64,000 nt of DNA, taken from contig JAKJDF010000001.1 in assembly GCA_022706085.1 (NCBI GenBank), positions 462,664 through 526,663 on the forward strand, read 5' to 3'. The translations under genes were made by a program, and so were the position numbers. Source of the stretch: Candidatus Latescibacterota bacterium. Its GTDB lineage: Bacteria > Latescibacterota > MWCZ01. Positions 8,889 through 18,698 of the stretch are shown here, one piece after another (the first letter of the stretch is position 1; each line of letters opens with the position of its first letter). The notes beneath the pieces were generated by a model, which was not told the origin of the DNA, did no database searches, and saw nothing but the letters and a program-made list of their open reading frames with translations.

Positions 8889-9743
8889 GTGCGACGAAGC
8901 ATTTCCCTGATTTTGTTGCTCGCGCTCGTTTCCGTTGTCGGGTGCGGGCTTTTCGCGAGGAAGCAGGCCGCGAACTACGTAACGCCGGAGGGTTGGGTCG
9001 GCGCAACGGCGAAAAAGGGTTCCTTCACACTTGACGCGGTTCTGCTGGACGACTCCAGTTACGGTCTTGACGGAGCCGTGCGGTTTTCCTGGTGGAAGGT
9101 GTTCAATGTAACCGTGGAAAACCGTTCGCGGCAGCCTGTCAGCCTTCCTTTGTCCTCGTTTTCTCTTGTTGATGCCTCTGGTGCCGAGCAGAAGCCGCTT
9201 TCCGCAGAGGAAGTGCAGGCATACCAGAGTTACGTGATGGGACCACTTCTGAGCTACCAGCGCAACGCCGTCCGACAGGCAATCTGGTCAGACAAGGAGA
9301 TTGCGCCGGGGGCGTTCGCGGTCGGTTATCTCTTTTTCCCGCGCAAGCGGCATGGGACGCCGTACAGCCTAGTTCTGGATCCAAACCCGAACAAGCGCAA
9401 GGATGAACTGGTTGCGGCGTTTCCGGCGCAGTATGTGGAACCGGAACTTCCCGCGGTAGCCGCGGCTCGTGACACAGTGACTGCCGATTCGGCGGAACCC
9501 GCGGGTGAAGCGGAGAACACTGCTCCGACGGATTCTGCGCAGGTGGGCGTTCAAACGCCCGTTGCGCCAAAGCCCGCGGCACCCGTTGAGCCGGCACCTG
9601 CGTCTCCTCCACCTGCCGCGGAAGGCGCGCCGGCGCCCGTGGCAGACCAGCCCGCCGGTACGGCAGATACCACGGAACCCGTGGCGGAACCCGAATCCGA
9701 GCAGCCTCCCGCGCCGGTGGATAGCCCCCAGAACGGGCAGTAG
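8889..9743 (+). CDS. Putative lipoprotein with Pro/Ala-rich C-terminus
   Basis: A 284-residue product starting at GTG, with AAGGGG about eight bases upstream. The N-terminus has two arginines, a hydrophobic stretch and VVGC (Cys19), a plausible lipobox, so the mature protein is probably membrane-anchored. Residues about 40-185 look like a compact beta domain (TVENRSRQPVSLPLSSFSL), of the kind seen in DUF4352-like exported proteins. From about residue 190 the chain is a low-complexity Ala/Pro/Glu linker of some 90 residues with no recognisable fold, possibly spanning the periplasm. I cannot assign a function. It sits just upstream of the hsp20-lon promoter. Confidence 0.75.
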   Translation: MRRSISLILLLALVSVVGCGLFARKQAANYVTPEGWVGATAKKGSFTLDAVLLDDSSYGLDGAVRFSWWKVFNVTVENRSRQPVSLPLSSFSLVDASGAEQKPLSAEEVQAYQSYVMGPLLSYQRNAVRQAIWSDKEIAPGAFAVGYLFFPRKRHGTPYSLVLDPNPNKRKDELVAAFPAQYVEPELPAVAAARDTVTADSAEPAGEAENTAPTDSAQVGVQTPVAPKPAAPVEPAPASPPPAAEGAPAPVADQPAGTADTTEPVAEPESEQPPAPVDSPQNGQ

Positions 9744-9761
9744 GCTGTATCAATCCTTCTT

Positions 9762-9776
9762 TGGCACAACTATTGC
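9762..9776 (+). promoter_or_regulatory. Sigma-54 (RpoN) -24/-12 promoter for hsp20-lon
   Basis: TGGCAC (9762-9767), five bases, then TTGC (9773-9776) matches the sigma-54 consensus TGGCAC-N5-TTGC with the invariant GG and GC in exact register. Transcription would begin about twelve bases after the GC, near 9788, leaving roughly a 100-base leader before the hsp20 GTG. The window also encodes a GAFTGA-type sigma-54 activator with its kinase (14945-17528), though a link between the two is not shown. Confidence 0.65.
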
Positions 9777-9889
9777 GCTCGTATACCCGTTTCAGGGACC
9801 GTCCTTTTTGTCTGGGACCCCCTCTGCTCGTGGGCCCGGGCCCGGGCCGCCGCCATGACCCGGCTGCTTTTCCCGAGAAGGAGTGTGTC

Positions 9890-10390
9890 GTGTCAACACA
9901 GAATTCGGATTTCCCCGCGGACGTCGCGAAGCTGCTCGCTCAGTTTGCGCGCCTTTCGCAGCGTTTTTCAGATCAGGATGAGATAGACGCGGACATGATC
10001 CGCCTGCTCCAGCAATTCATGGGAGCGAAAAGGCCATTCCATGGCTTTTCGGAACACGTATGGCGTCCTCCGACCGACGTGTATGAGACGGAAGACGCCA
10101 TGGTCGTCAAAGTTGAGATTGCCGGCGTGGAGAAGGACGCGTTTCATCTGGAGTTTTCCCGGAACGTGCTGATTGTGCGTGGCCGCAGGAGCCAGAAACT
10201 CGGCATCTCCCAGGTGAGTTACCACCGAATGGAGATAAAATACGGGGAGTTTGAGGTGGAATTCGCGCTTCCGTTGGGATTGGACCAGGACCGCACCACG
10301 GCACACTACCGCGATGGTTTCCTGACCATCACGATCCCAAAAGAGGACACGCAGATAACCAGAAGCGTCTCGATTGACATACAGGGGTGA
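9890..10390 (+). CDS. Hsp20/alpha-crystallin family small heat-shock protein
   Basis: A 166-residue ATP-independent chaperone that holds unfolding proteins. The alpha-crystallin domain covers about residues 58-160: WRPPTDVYETEDAMVVKVEIAGV at its start, LIVRGRR, GEFEVEFALP and the GFLTITIPK strand. A variable, partly helical N-terminal arm precedes it. The GTG start was chosen because AAGGAG stands six bases before it; the frame is open farther upstream through non-conserved sequence and across the sigma-54 promoter. Its stop overlaps the region just ahead of lon, so the two are co-transcribed and probably co-translated, pairing a holdase with a protease for damaged proteins. Confidence 0.92.
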   Translation: MSTQNSDFPADVAKLLAQFARLSQRFSDQDEIDADMIRLLQQFMGAKRPFHGFSEHVWRPPTDVYETEDAMVVKVEIAGVEKDAFHLEFSRNVLIVRGRRSQKLGISQVSYHRMEIKYGEFEVEFALPLGLDQDRTTAHYRDGFLTITIPKEDTQITRSVSIDIQG

Positions 10391-10395
10391 TTTCC

Positions 10396-12831
10396 ATGCC
10401 AGATTCACCGGACACAATTCCATTCCATACACCGGACAACCACCTGCCTGAGTTTCCGGAAATGCTCGGAGTTCTGATGCGGGAGGATCTTCTGATCTTC
10501 CCCCTCATGATCGCTCAGCTGCAGATCCGCGAAGCATCCACGACCCGCCTGATCGACGAGGCGCTTTCGACGCACCGCATCATCGGCGTGCTTGCGGCAC
10601 CGGCTCCGGAGGGGGACAGGCCGGAACTCCCGGAATTACCGCGCACGGGGTCGGCGGTGGTCATTCACAAGATGCTCAAATTGCCCGATGGCACGGTGAG
10701 CATTCTGGTGCAGGGAGTTGCCCGCGTCCGCTTCACGGAATTCCTCCAGACCAAACCGTATGTGCTGGCGCGGTGCATACGTCTGGAAAGCCAGACGGAT
10801 GATTCGGTGGAAACGCAGGCGCTGGCCCGGAATGTCACGGAGCTTTTCCAGCGGCTTATCGGGCTGGTACCCCAGCTTCCGGACGAGTGGAAGGCCGTAG
10901 TTCAGACGATGAGCCGCAACCCCGACCATCTGTCGGATTTCGTTGCCGCCAACATCAACATCACCAACGAGAACCGGCAGAAGCTGCTGGAAACACTCGT
11001 CGTGCGGGAGCGGTTGTCCCATCTCTCCACGCTTCTCAATAACGAGCTTGAGGTTGTGGAGCTGAGCAATAAGATTCAGGGGCAAGTACAGAGCGAGATG
11101 AGCAAGAATCAGCGGGAGTTTTTCCTGCGCAAGCAGCTCGAGACGATCCGGCAGGAACTGGGAGAGGAAGACGAACAGACCGCCGAGATCAACGAACTGC
11201 AGAAAAAGCTGGAGGATGCGAATCTTCCGCAGCAGGCGAAGGAGGCAGCGGCACGCGAAATCGACCGCCTTCGCAGGATGCCGCCCGCCGCCGCGGAGTA
11301 CACCGTTGCCCGGACGTATCTGGACTGGTTGATCAACATTCCGTGGTCCGTATCCACGGAGGACAATCTGGATATCCGCAGGGCGAAGAAGATACTCGAA
11401 GCGGATCACTACGGGCTCGCGAAGATCAAGGACCGCATTCTCGAGTACCTCGCGGTGCGAAAGCTGAAGGCCGATATGAAGGGGCCGATTATCTGTTTTG
11501 TCGGCCCTCCCGGAGTGGGGAAGACGTCGCTCGGGCAATCAATTGCGCATGCACTCGGTCGGAAGTTCGTCCGCCTGAGCCTCGGGGGTATCCACGATGA
11601 GGCGGAAATACGCGGGCACCGACGCACGTACATCGGTGCGCTTCCGGGCCGCATTGTGCAGGGGCTGCGCCGAGCGGGCAGCAATAACCCGGTGTTCATG
11701 CTGGATGAGGTAGACAAGATCGGGCAGGATTTCCGGGGCGATCCCTCCAGTGCGCTTCTTGAAGTGCTCGATCCCGAGCAGAACTCGGCCTTCAGCGATC
11801 ACTATCTCGAAGTGGACGTGGATCTTTCGAAAGTGATGTTTATCACGACGGCAAACCAGCTCGCGCCTATTCCGCCGCCGTTGCGCGACCGGATGGAGGT
11901 GCTTGAACTCCCAGGGTATACCGAGGAGGAGAAGGTCCAGATCGCGAAGCGGCACCTCCTTCCCCGGCAGAGGGAGGCGCACGGCCTGACTGCGGAGCAG
12001 ATATCCTTCAACGACGCCGCGGTGCGCGCCATCATCAGCGGGTATACGCGTGAAGCGGGCGTGCGCAACCTCGAGCGCGAAATCGCCAACATCTGTCGCA
12101 AAGTGGCGCGGAAGATCGCGGAAGGAGAAAAACCGCCGTTCGCTATTGGGAAGAAGGAAGTGGAGGAGTACCTCGGGCCTGCCCGATTCGACTCCGAAAC
12201 CGCGGAACGCATGCTGGACGTGGGCGTTGTTACGGGGCTCGCCGCCACCACAGTGGGAGGCGACATCATCTTCGTGGAAGCGACCAGGATGCCTGGCACG
12301 GGCAAGCTTATTCTGACAGGCCAGCTCGGCGAAGTGATGCGAGAATCCGCGCAGGCGGCGCTATCCTACGTGCAATCGCAGCAGAAGAGATACCACATTG
12401 AGGATGTGGACTTCAGCAAGACGGACATTCATATCCATGTCCCCGCGGGAGCGACGCCCAAGGAGGGGCCGTCTGCCGGTGTCACCCTTGTCACTGCGCT
12501 GGTTTCGCTTCTCACAGGCCGTCGGGCGCGGGGCGATGTGGCAATGACCGGCGAGATCACGCTGCGCGGCAAAGTGATGCCGATCGGCGGGGTGAAAGAG
12601 AAGACGCTGGCAGCGCAACGGGCAGGTATTCACACGGTGATTCTGCCGGCGCGCAACAAGCGTGATCTGGAGGACATTCCGAAGACGGTGCGGAAGAAGG
12701 TCAATTTCGTGTTCGCCGAACAGATAGACGAGGTGCTGAAAGTCGCCCTCGAGCCGGAAAAGAAGGGCAAAAAGAACACAGATGGCGGCGGCGCCGCGGG
12801 TGGAGAAACCGACGCGCAGCGCAGGCCGTGA
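10396..12831 (+). CDS. lon: Lon ATP-dependent serine protease
   Basis: An 811-residue cytosolic protease that unfolds and degrades damaged and regulatory proteins. It has the LonA order: N-terminal substrate-binding domain (about 22-215), coiled-coil helices, AAA+ module with Walker [10 protein letters not shown] at about 370 and Walker [11 protein letters not shown], and the C-terminal protease domain with catalytic Ser693 in PKEGPSAG and Lys734 in GGVKEK. Length is normal for the family. The ATG taken here has AGGGGTG seven bases upstream; a GTG nine bases earlier overlaps the hsp20 stop and is an alternative. The C-terminal 20 residues are a Lys/Gly-rich tail. Confidence 0.96.
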   Translation: MPDSPDTIPFHTPDNHLPEFPEMLGVLMREDLLIFPLMIAQLQIREASTTRLIDEALSTHRIIGVLAAPAPEGDRPELPELPRTGSAVVIHKMLKLPDGTVSILVQGVARVRFTEFLQTKPYVLARCIRLESQTDDSVETQALARNVTELFQRLIGLVPQLPDEWKAVVQTMSRNPDHLSDFVAANINITNENRQKLLETLVVRERLSHLSTLLNNELEVVELSNKIQGQVQSEMSKNQREFFLRKQLETIRQELGEEDEQTAEINELQKKLEDANLPQQAKEAAAREIDRLRRMPPAAAEYTVARTYLDWLINIPWSVSTEDNLDIRRAKKILEADHYGLAKIKDRILEYLAVRKLKADMKGPIICFVGPPGVGKTSLGQSIAHALGRKFVRLSLGGIHDEAEIRGHRRTYIGALPGRIVQGLRRAGSNNPVFMLDEVDKIGQDFRGDPSSALLEVLDPEQNSAFSDHYLEVDVDLSKVMFITTANQLAPIPPPLRDRMEVLELPGYTEEEKVQIAKRHLLPRQREAHGLTAEQISFNDAAVRAIISGYTREAGVRNLEREIANICRKVARKIAEGEKPPFAIGKKEVEEYLGPARFDSETAERMLDVGVVTGLAATTVGGDIIFVEATRMPGTGKLILTGQLGEVMRESAQAALSYVQSQQKRYHIEDVDFSKTDIHIHVPAGATPKEGPSAGVTLVTALVSLLTGRRARGDVAMTGEITLRGKVMPIGGVKEKTLAAQRAGIHTVILPARNKRDLEDIPKTVRKKVNFVFAEQIDEVLKVALEPEKKGKKNTDGGGAAGGETDAQRRP

Positions 12832-13138
12832 TGTGACTTCCGGCGGCAACTCGTTTCCCTGCGGCGGTACCGCGGGCTGAATTATTACGCCCCGCGTGTA
12901 CGTGCGAGCACTCAGCCCCAACGGCGCGGCATACCATAATCCGGCTGGCAGGGCCGGGTGGAAATCCTTCTTGCGCACGCCGGGCTTCCTGCGCACCCTT
13001 TCGCAGGTTCCTGCGCGCCCTTCGACAGGCTCAGGGACCGCGCAAGCTCACGGCTCCCGCTCGTTGCGCGCGTTTCCGCAGGTTCAGGCACCGCGCAAGC
13101 TCAGCGACCACATGTCTCCGCCTCTCCGCTTGCGGATT
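12832..13138. other. Intergenic region with reverse copy of the GAGCCTGTCGA repeat
   Basis: Convergent end of lon and the next minus-strand gene. No gene is seen. A reverse-oriented CTTCGACAGGCTCAG core lies at 13020-13034, and a second partial version (AGGTTCAGGCACCGCGCAAGCTCAGCGACC) follows some sixty bases later, so the stretch is mostly repeat-derived. No clear hairpin-plus-T-run terminator for lon. Confidence 0.55.
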
Positions 13139-14788
13139 TCATTTCACCGGTTCCCCGTAATCCACGTGCAGTTCGACACGCCCCAGCAGGAGGTCGCGCG
13201 GGCCGACAAGCTGACCGTCAGGCTCCACGACGCGCACGAAAAAGCTGTTCTGCCCGCACACGGGCAGCGGGCCGTGCGTGAGATCGAAGCGGATCACCCG
13301 GCTCCAGTTCTTGTTGATATCGGCGCCGTTCAGCGCGTACGGAGTCAGCTCGTCCTTTTCGATGGGGCCCGGCTCGATGGGTTGGCCGTTGAGCAGGTAT
13401 TCCATGGTGTCGAGGCGGCTCCAGATAAGGTGCCACTCGTTCAGTTCGCTGATCCACGGTGTGTGGAGTTTGAATTCGGCTTTCAAAATGAGGCGCTCAA
13501 GGTCCCCGCAATCCGCAGAGTCCTGCAGGTTGTCGCTCACCTCGAACAAACGAGTCGTTCCGCCGGGGTTTCGTTCCGGGTCGGACGACCACACAAGCTG
13601 AGGTTTGTGATCCACGTGCCAGCCGGTTACGTAAACCTTGCTCCTGCGTTCCAGACAGTCAGGGTCGCCAACTTCCATGAGGTGGGGCATGGCCCGTGCA
13701 ACCGGGCCGGGGTACGGGCCTGACCAGAGCGCCGACCCGTTGAAGAAAAAGATGCCGTTCACACCCTGGTGATAATAATTCAAACAGGAAGCCCGGAAGT
13801 ATTCCAGCCGCCCAAAGTGTTTTGTGTCGTTCAGGTCGAATGCGATGCAGTCGAAACCGGCATACACCTCCACGTTGTGCTGCCGGGCAACGTCCACCAC
13901 GTCGCGATAATCGGCTCCGTACATGCTGCCGATGGAGAGAGCGTCGATCAGGCCTTCGCGCATCCACGTGCGCCAGTCCATGCCGGCGTCGTCGCAGGTC
14001 GGGCGCTCGTAGATGCGCGCAAGGATGCGGGGTTCGCGGCCTCGTTTGCGGAAAACGGGGGACAAACGCTCGCGCACGGTTCTGACCAGATCGGTCAGGC
14101 ACTCCGGCTTTTCCTCGCCGGGAGGGAAGTAAGGTCGGCTACGCGAGAAGTCGAGGTCTATCCCGTCCACATCGTAGCATTCCGCTGCTGCGATAATGGG
14201 TGCGATGACATGCTCGCGCACCTCGGGGTGCGTGAAATCGAGTCCCGAAATCCTCCGCGCGGCCGCCGGCGAGCTGTCCTCCGGTTGCCGTCCTTTGCCG
14301 ACCGTCATTTCGCGGTGCTCCAGCCACCACCGCGGGTGTTCCTCCCACGACCCGTGGTGGTAGTCATTCATTCGGAACGCCAGCGTGAAATCGAGTCCGT
14401 AACGGCGAGAGGCTTCCGCCACGAGGTCCACCACATCTACACCCTGTTTCCAGAGCTCGTGCGCCGTTCCGTAGCGGCGCCGCTGGCCTTCGTCGCGGTA
14501 GTGGTCTGGATCGGGCCGGGCGTGTTCCATGAACATGCCGAGCGGACGGCCTTCCGGGTCAACGTATTCATACGGTGAGGGATCGAGATAGTCGCGCCAC
14601 ATGCGGGGCATGTCGTACGGACCACCGAGGTAGGTGTGCGCGAGCCAGGAGAGGCAATCAACCTGGGTACGGGTGATCGGCAGCACGGCCTTTTTCAGGA
14701 CGTTCTGCGGGGTGATCGGGAAGTCCATGTACTGAAGCGCGTGGCCGACTTCGTGCCAGATGATGCGGTGGCGGGATGGGTGGCGCAT
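13139..14788 (-). CDS. Putative TIM-barrel glycoside hydrolase (GHL10-like)
   Basis: 549 residues. The central part, from about residue 90 to 390, reads like the barrel of GHL10-type glycosidase-like proteins: DVVDLVAEASRRYGLDF, then YDVDGIDLDFSRSRPYF with an acidic pair at a strand end, LSPVFRKRG, and GVNGIFFFNGSALW. The C-terminal 150 residues look like a beta-sandwich (KAEFKLHTPWISELNEW). No signal peptide is seen. The start ATG has GGAG six bases upstream; the open frame continues further across a dispersed hairpin repeat, which is not credible coding sequence. Substrate unknown. It stands alone, 156 bp downstream of the response-regulator gene. Confidence 0.62.
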   Translation of the reverse strand: MRHPSRHRIIWHEVGHALQYMDFPITPQNVLKKAVLPITRTQVDCLSWLAHTYLGGPYDMPRMWRDYLDPSPYEYVDPEGRPLGMFMEHARPDPDHYRDEGQRRRYGTAHELWKQGVDVVDLVAEASRRYGLDFTLAFRMNDYHHGSWEEHPRWWLEHREMTVGKGRQPEDSSPAAARRISGLDFTHPEVREHVIAPIIAAAECYDVDGIDLDFSRSRPYFPPGEEKPECLTDLVRTVRERLSPVFRKRGREPRILARIYERPTCDDAGMDWRTWMREGLIDALSIGSMYGADYRDVVDVARQHNVEVYAGFDCIAFDLNDTKHFGRLEYFRASCLNYYHQGVNGIFFFNGSALWSGPYPGPVARAMPHLMEVGDPDCLERRSKVYVTGWHVDHKPQLVWSSDPERNPGGTTRLFEVSDNLQDSADCGDLERLILKAEFKLHTPWISELNEWHLIWSRLDTMEYLLNGQPIEPGPIEKDELTPYALNGADINKNWSRVIRFDLTHGPLPVCGQNSFFVRVVEPDGQLVGPRDLLLGRVELHVDYGEPVK

Positions 14789-14944
14789 GGTATTCTCCGG
14801 TGGAGCGGGGTGTCCAGAACGCGGCTTTTCTACGGCGTGTTCAGCACCGGCCGGGTCTTCCGGCCCGATGCCGAACCAGAACCGACGGTTCAGCCATTCC
14901 CGCGAAGGCGGGAATACGGGAAGCACGGGTGTACCTCGCAGCCC

Positions 14945-16342
14945 CTACTCCCCCTGCTCGCTTGCCTCCTCGCCGGCTTCTTTCGCTCCGTGTTTCCGGT
15001 GCGGGCGCTGGATACCGAGCTGGGTGATTTTCCGGTGGAGGTTGTTCGGCAGGATGTCGAGTGCTTCAGCCGTGCGAACGATGTCCCACCCGTAAAGGTT
15101 CAGTTGCGTTTCGATGTACGTCTTTTCCAGTTCGTTTTTCGCCTCCGCGAGAGGTCGTGAACGGAGGAAATGCGTGGTCTGGCCGGTCAGGACCGGGTGT
15201 GCCTGAGCGAGAACGGTAGTAAGGGTGATTTCGTTGCCGGTGGAGAAGATCGCCAGTCGTTCCACGAGATTCTTGAGTTCGCGCACATTCCCCCGGAAGG
15301 AGAAGGTTTTCAGGCGCTCAAGGGCCTCGTCCGTGATGTGGATTTGCTCGCGACCGTTTTCCATGCAGAAGCCGGCGAGGAAGTGTCGTGCCAGTTCCGG
15401 TATGTCTTCCGGATGCTCCCTCAGGGGAGGCATGAAGATAGGCACCACGTTGAGGCGGAAAAACAGGTCCTCGCGGAAGCGACCTTCTTCGACTTCTTTC
15501 TCCAGGTTCTTGTTGGTCGCGGCGACGACCCGAACCTTGGCGAAGAGCGTCTCCGTCCCTCCAACCCGCTGGAATTCACCGTTCTGAAGTGCGCGCAGGA
15601 CTTTTGCCTGCACGGCGATATCCATGTCACCGATTTCGTCAAGGAACAGCGTCCCGTTGTTCGCCTGTTCGAATTTCCCCAATCTCCTCGCTGCGGCACC
15701 CGTGAACGCGCCTTTTTCGTGCCCGAAGAGCTCGCTTTCGATGAGATCGTGGGGAATTCCGGCGCAGTTGGTTTGAACGAACGGCCCCTCCGAGACATTG
15801 CTCTGCACGTGAATCTGCTGGGCTGCCAGTTCTTTGCCTGTGCCGCTTTCTCCCCGGATAAGGACGCTGGAGTTTGTCGGCGCGACGCGGCTGATCATAG
15901 CCCGCACCGCACTCATCGCGGCACTGGTGCCGATCAGCGGCTGGAATCGGGCTGCCGCCTGCTCGCGCGCGCGTTCCCGGAGGGAGATCTTTTCCGCGGC
16001 GTGGGCGACGGCAAGGCGCACTTTTGGCAGGCTGAGCGGTTTTTCCAGGAAATCGTACGCGCCTTTGCGCAGCGCATCAACCGCTGTTTCGATATCCGAA
16101 TGCCCAGATATCATGATGACTTCCGTGTGCGGCAGGCGGGCTTTGATGTCGCCAAGAATCGTCACGCCGTCAGCCTTCGGAAGCTTCACGTCCAAGAGCA
16201 CAATCTCGGCCGGTTGGCGCTCCAGAAGACGCAGCCCGGTTTCGCCGTCCCCGGCTTCCGCCACCTCGTATCCTTCATCCTCCAGAATATCACGAAGGGA
16301 CCGCCGGATGTTTGGTTCGTCGTCAATAACCAGAATGCGCAT
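14945..16342 (-). CDS. NtrC-family sigma-54-dependent response regulator
   Basis: 465 residues with the full three-part layout. The receiver domain starts at [14 protein letters not shown] and has the phospho-acceptor Asp in VLLDVKLP near residue 50. The AAA+ domain has Walker A GESGTGKE, the sigma-54 contact loop GAFTGA and LFLDEIGDM. The C-terminus is a Fis-type helix-turn-helix ([17 protein letters not shown]). Phosphorylated, it would drive RpoN promoters. GAGAGG precedes the ATG. The start lies inside the end of the kinase gene (20-base overlap), indicating coupled translation. It is closest in layout to NtrX-type regulators; the signal is unknown. Confidence 0.93.
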   Translation of the reverse strand: MRILVIDDEPNIRRSLRDILEDEGYEVAEAGDGETGLRLLERQPAEIVLLDVKLPKADGVTILGDIKARLPHTEVIMISGHSDIETAVDALRKGAYDFLEKPLSLPKVRLAVAHAAEKISLRERAREQAAARFQPLIGTSAAMSAVRAMISRVAPTNSSVLIRGESGTGKELAAQQIHVQSNVSEGPFVQTNCAGIPHDLIESELFGHEKGAFTGAAARRLGKFEQANNGTLFLDEIGDMDIAVQAKVLRALQNGEFQRVGGTETLFAKVRVVAATNKNLEKEVEEGRFREDLFFRLNVVPIFMPPLREHPEDIPELARHFLAGFCMENGREQIHITDEALERLKTFSFRGNVRELKNLVERLAIFSTGNEITLTTVLAQAHPVLTGQTTHFLRSRPLAEAKNELEKTYIETQLNLYGWDIVRTAEALDILPNNLHRKITQLGIQRPHRKHGAKEAGEEASEQGE

Positions 16343-17528
16343 GGGAATCCTCTCGAATAAACCCCGTGTTCTGGAGGGGCAGCCACACGCGGAACAACGC
16401 ACCGCCCTGCTCCATGTTCTGCGCGGTCACACGTCCCTGATGGTCGGTGATTACTCTGTCAACGATGGCAAGCCCGATCCCCGACCCACCCTCTTTGGTG
16501 GTGATGTAAGGCTGGAACAGCCGTTCCAGCACTTCCGGCGGAATGCCCGTCCCGTCGTCTTTCACCTCGATGATAGCCTCTCGGGCGGTTGCGCTGAGGC
16601 CGATCTGCACATGGCGCTCGCCTTCGCCCGGGGCCTCGAACGCATTTTTCACGAGATTCAGCAACGCCTGCTTCAGTTGCTCCAGATCGCCTGATACGGT
16701 GACCGGGGCTTCCGGGAGGGTGACGATGAGCCGGCCACCGTCGCGTTCCGCGGGAAACAGCTCCACCGTCTGTTGGAGCAGCGCACGCACGTCCAGCGGT
16801 TCCACCACGGGAGCCGGCATTTTCGCGAAAGTGGAAAACGCGTTGGCCAGCCGTTCGAGCCGGTCAATTTCCGTCAGGATCATGTCGGTGGCGCGAGGGA
16901 ATGTCTCCTCGAAACGCGGGCGGTTTTCGTGGAACCGCTCGCGCAGATGCTGGGTGGTCAAACGCATGGGGGTAAGGGGGTTTTTGATTTCGTGGGCTAT
17001 GGCGCGGGCGATATCCTGCCACGCGGCCCGCCGTTCCGCCCGCGCGAGTGCGGCGCGCGATTGCCGCAGGCTGACGACCATCGCGTTGAACGTATCCACC
17101 AGCGCGGCGATTTCCGGGATTCGTGCCGGTGGAACGGTGTGCGAAAGATCGCCGCGCGCAATATTCTCGGCGGTCTTCGCGACCGAGTTGAGCGGCCGTG
17201 TAAGCTGCACGGCGAGAAGCCACGCGGCCAGAGATGCCAGAACGACAATGGCGAATGCCAGCGTCAACCCGACAATGACGAGCTGCCACTGCATGGGCCG
17301 CTGCAGCGCCCCAAGCTGGTTGTAGCGGATAAGCGCTTCGTTCACCTGGCGCCTGACGGCTTCGTTCTCTACATGTGTGAGGCTCTGCTGCAACGCCGCT
17401 CCCACCTGCGCATCATGCCAGACGCGGATAGTTTTGTCGATGGACCGCATGGCGAACCAGCCCATCGGCAACATGCCGGCAAGCAGGAGGATCATCGCCG
17501 AAAGAATGAATCGTGCGCGGAGACTCAT
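16323..17528 (-). CDS. NtrY-like membrane sensor histidine kinase
   Basis: 401 residues. Two membrane spans (about 8-29 and 84-107) enclose a short extracytoplasmic loop of about 55 residues. A HAMP domain follows, then the dimerisation/phosphotransfer helix with AIAHEIKNPLTPMRL, and the ATPase domain with NLVKNAFEA (N box), DDGTGIPPEVLERLF (G1) and GGSGIGLAIV (G2). It would phosphorylate the regulator encoded immediately downstream, with which it overlaps by 20 bases. It also overlaps the upstream DUF4390 gene by four bases (ATGA), so three genes form a coupled operon. NtrY proteins usually carry a PAS domain; none is seen here, so this is a short variant. Confidence 0.92.
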   Translation of the reverse strand: MSLRARFILSAMILLLAGMLPMGWFAMRSIDKTIRVWHDAQVGAALQQSLTHVENEAVRRQVNEALIRYNQLGALQRPMQWQLVIVGLTLAFAIVVLASLAAWLLAVQLTRPLNSVAKTAENIARGDLSHTVPPARIPEIAALVDTFNAMVVSLRQSRAALARAERRAAWQDIARAIAHEIKNPLTPMRLTTQHLRERFHENRPRFEETFPRATDMILTEIDRLERLANAFSTFAKMPAPVVEPLDVRALLQQTVELFPAERDGGRLIVTLPEAPVTVSGDLEQLKQALLNLVKNAFEAPGEGERHVQIGLSATAREAIIEVKDDGTGIPPEVLERLFQPYITTKEGGSGIGLAIVDRVITDHQGRVTAQNMEQGGALFRVWLPLQNTGFIREDSHAHSGY

Positions 17529-18130
17529 GGCTCTACCCGCCGCCGCTCCACGATGAAGCGATTGAACAGTTTGCTGCGCGCCGTCGGGGGACGATAGCTC
17601 CAGAGCGCCATGAGGTCGTACCGCTCTCCGGTGGCGTGGATGACAATCGGTTCGAACCTCGCTGAAACCTCTACATAGTAAAAGCCGGAATTCGAAAGGA
17701 CGTTGATGTTCCAGAGCGGCACGGTTTCGAGACGAAACAGGAGCGAATACTCCGTGATACGCGAGGTGAGGATTTTGCGCGTGCCGGTGTCTATTTCATA
17801 GGTTCCGGAGGCGAGGTCCTTTACCACGCGATGGGAAACCATCGTATCCGGCGCAGCGGCAGGGTTGTCGGTTGACGTGCGCAGGCGGCAGACATAGGTC
17901 AGGGTAACGGGCGTGCCGCTGTCGATAATCTTCAGCAGATCGGTTGAAAGGGGTTTCTGAAGTGCGGTAGACACGGCGATACGATCGCCGCGAAGTTCGA
18001 CGAACGGATCGAGGAGGGAGACCTGCTGGTTCACGCCGGGGATGAAAATTCCCATGATCGCCAGAAACCGTACAACGAATGGTCCGATCACGCTTTCCCC
18101 GCCGGATAGCCGGTACACGCGCCAGTACAC
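17525..18130 (-). CDS. DUF4390 family protein
   Basis: A 201-residue protein with a hydrophobic N-terminal segment (VIGPFVVRFLAIMGIFIPG, about residues 14-32) followed by a beta-rich domain (LTYVCRLR, YSLLFRLETVP, YYVEVSARF) characteristic of DUF4390. In many bacteria this family is encoded directly ahead of NtrY/NtrX-like pairs, as here, and is probably an exported partner of the sensor. The reading frame opens with GTG; a second GTG at 18092 or the ATG at 18055 may be the true start, and the first of these would place the hydrophobic segment right at the N-terminus like a signal peptide. The last four bases overlap the kinase start. Confidence 0.7.
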   Translation of the reverse strand: MYWRVYRLSGGESVIGPFVVRFLAIMGIFIPGVNQQVSLLDPFVELRGDRIAVSTALQKPLSTDLLKIIDSGTPVTLTYVCRLRTSTDNPAAAPDTMVSHRVVKDLASGTYEIDTGTRKILTSRITEYSLLFRLETVPLWNINVLSNSGFYYVEVSARFEPIVIHATGERYDLMALWSYRPPTARSKLFNRFIVERRRVEP

Positions 18131-18418
18131 GCCCGCAATGTTTCACGCGTTCCTAAGAGGTTGTCAATAATGTACTACTCGCGGCGGGGGATTCATATTC
18201 GGGCGAGCCGGGGGAGCAACGACCGGGGTGGCTGTTTGAGGCCGCTGCCGGGCAGGCTGCAACGCTGGGCACGCAGGCCCGCCCCTTGGCGGGAAAGCCC
18301 CACCGGTCGGGGGGACACACCACCCGTCGGGAACTCCGGTCATCTCGATACACGGCGCCGCCCACTGAATGGACGGCGCCGCACTCGATGACCGGTCACG
18401 GGAAGCCGGGCGCTGCTG

Positions 18419-18570
18419 AAGCGCCCTGTGGTCCGCCTCAATCGCTTTCGCGTAGTCGGGTTCGTGCGTTACTTCGCTGACGATCTCGCGGTAGGTCACC
18501 TTTCCTGCCCTGTCCACCACGAACACACTGCGGGCAAGAAGGCCGAGTTCCTTGATGCGCACGCCACAGC
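18419..18570 (-). pseudogene. Remnant of thiol peroxidase (Tpx) C-terminus
   Basis: About 48 codons read GVRIKELGLLARSVFVVD followed by KVTYREIVSEVTHEPDY, which fits the last third of Tpx peroxiredoxins (…GLAARAVFVLD…EPDYEAAL). Everything upstream in this frame is unrelated, with no T-x-x-C active-site segment, and the frame runs past the normal C-terminus into GC-rich sequence. The most economical reading is a 5'-deleted, decaying tpx gene left between the DUF4390 operon and the following plus-strand operon. A peroxidase from this fragment is not possible. Confidence 0.65.
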
Positions 18571-18698
18571 GGCTCCTCCCCTGGTTGTATGCCAACATCA
18601 GCCACGGCGATTCCCATTTGCGGTGCCGAGGCGTCCGGGTTACGTTTACACCATACTGAACCGGGCGATCATTACAATTGGTTCCACGAGGGCATACG

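Noticed and set aside
7684..9006. A 440-codon minus-strand frame
   Set aside because: Antisense to pyruvate kinase; Ser/Arg/Thr-rich composition with no family resemblance, a shadow of codon bias.
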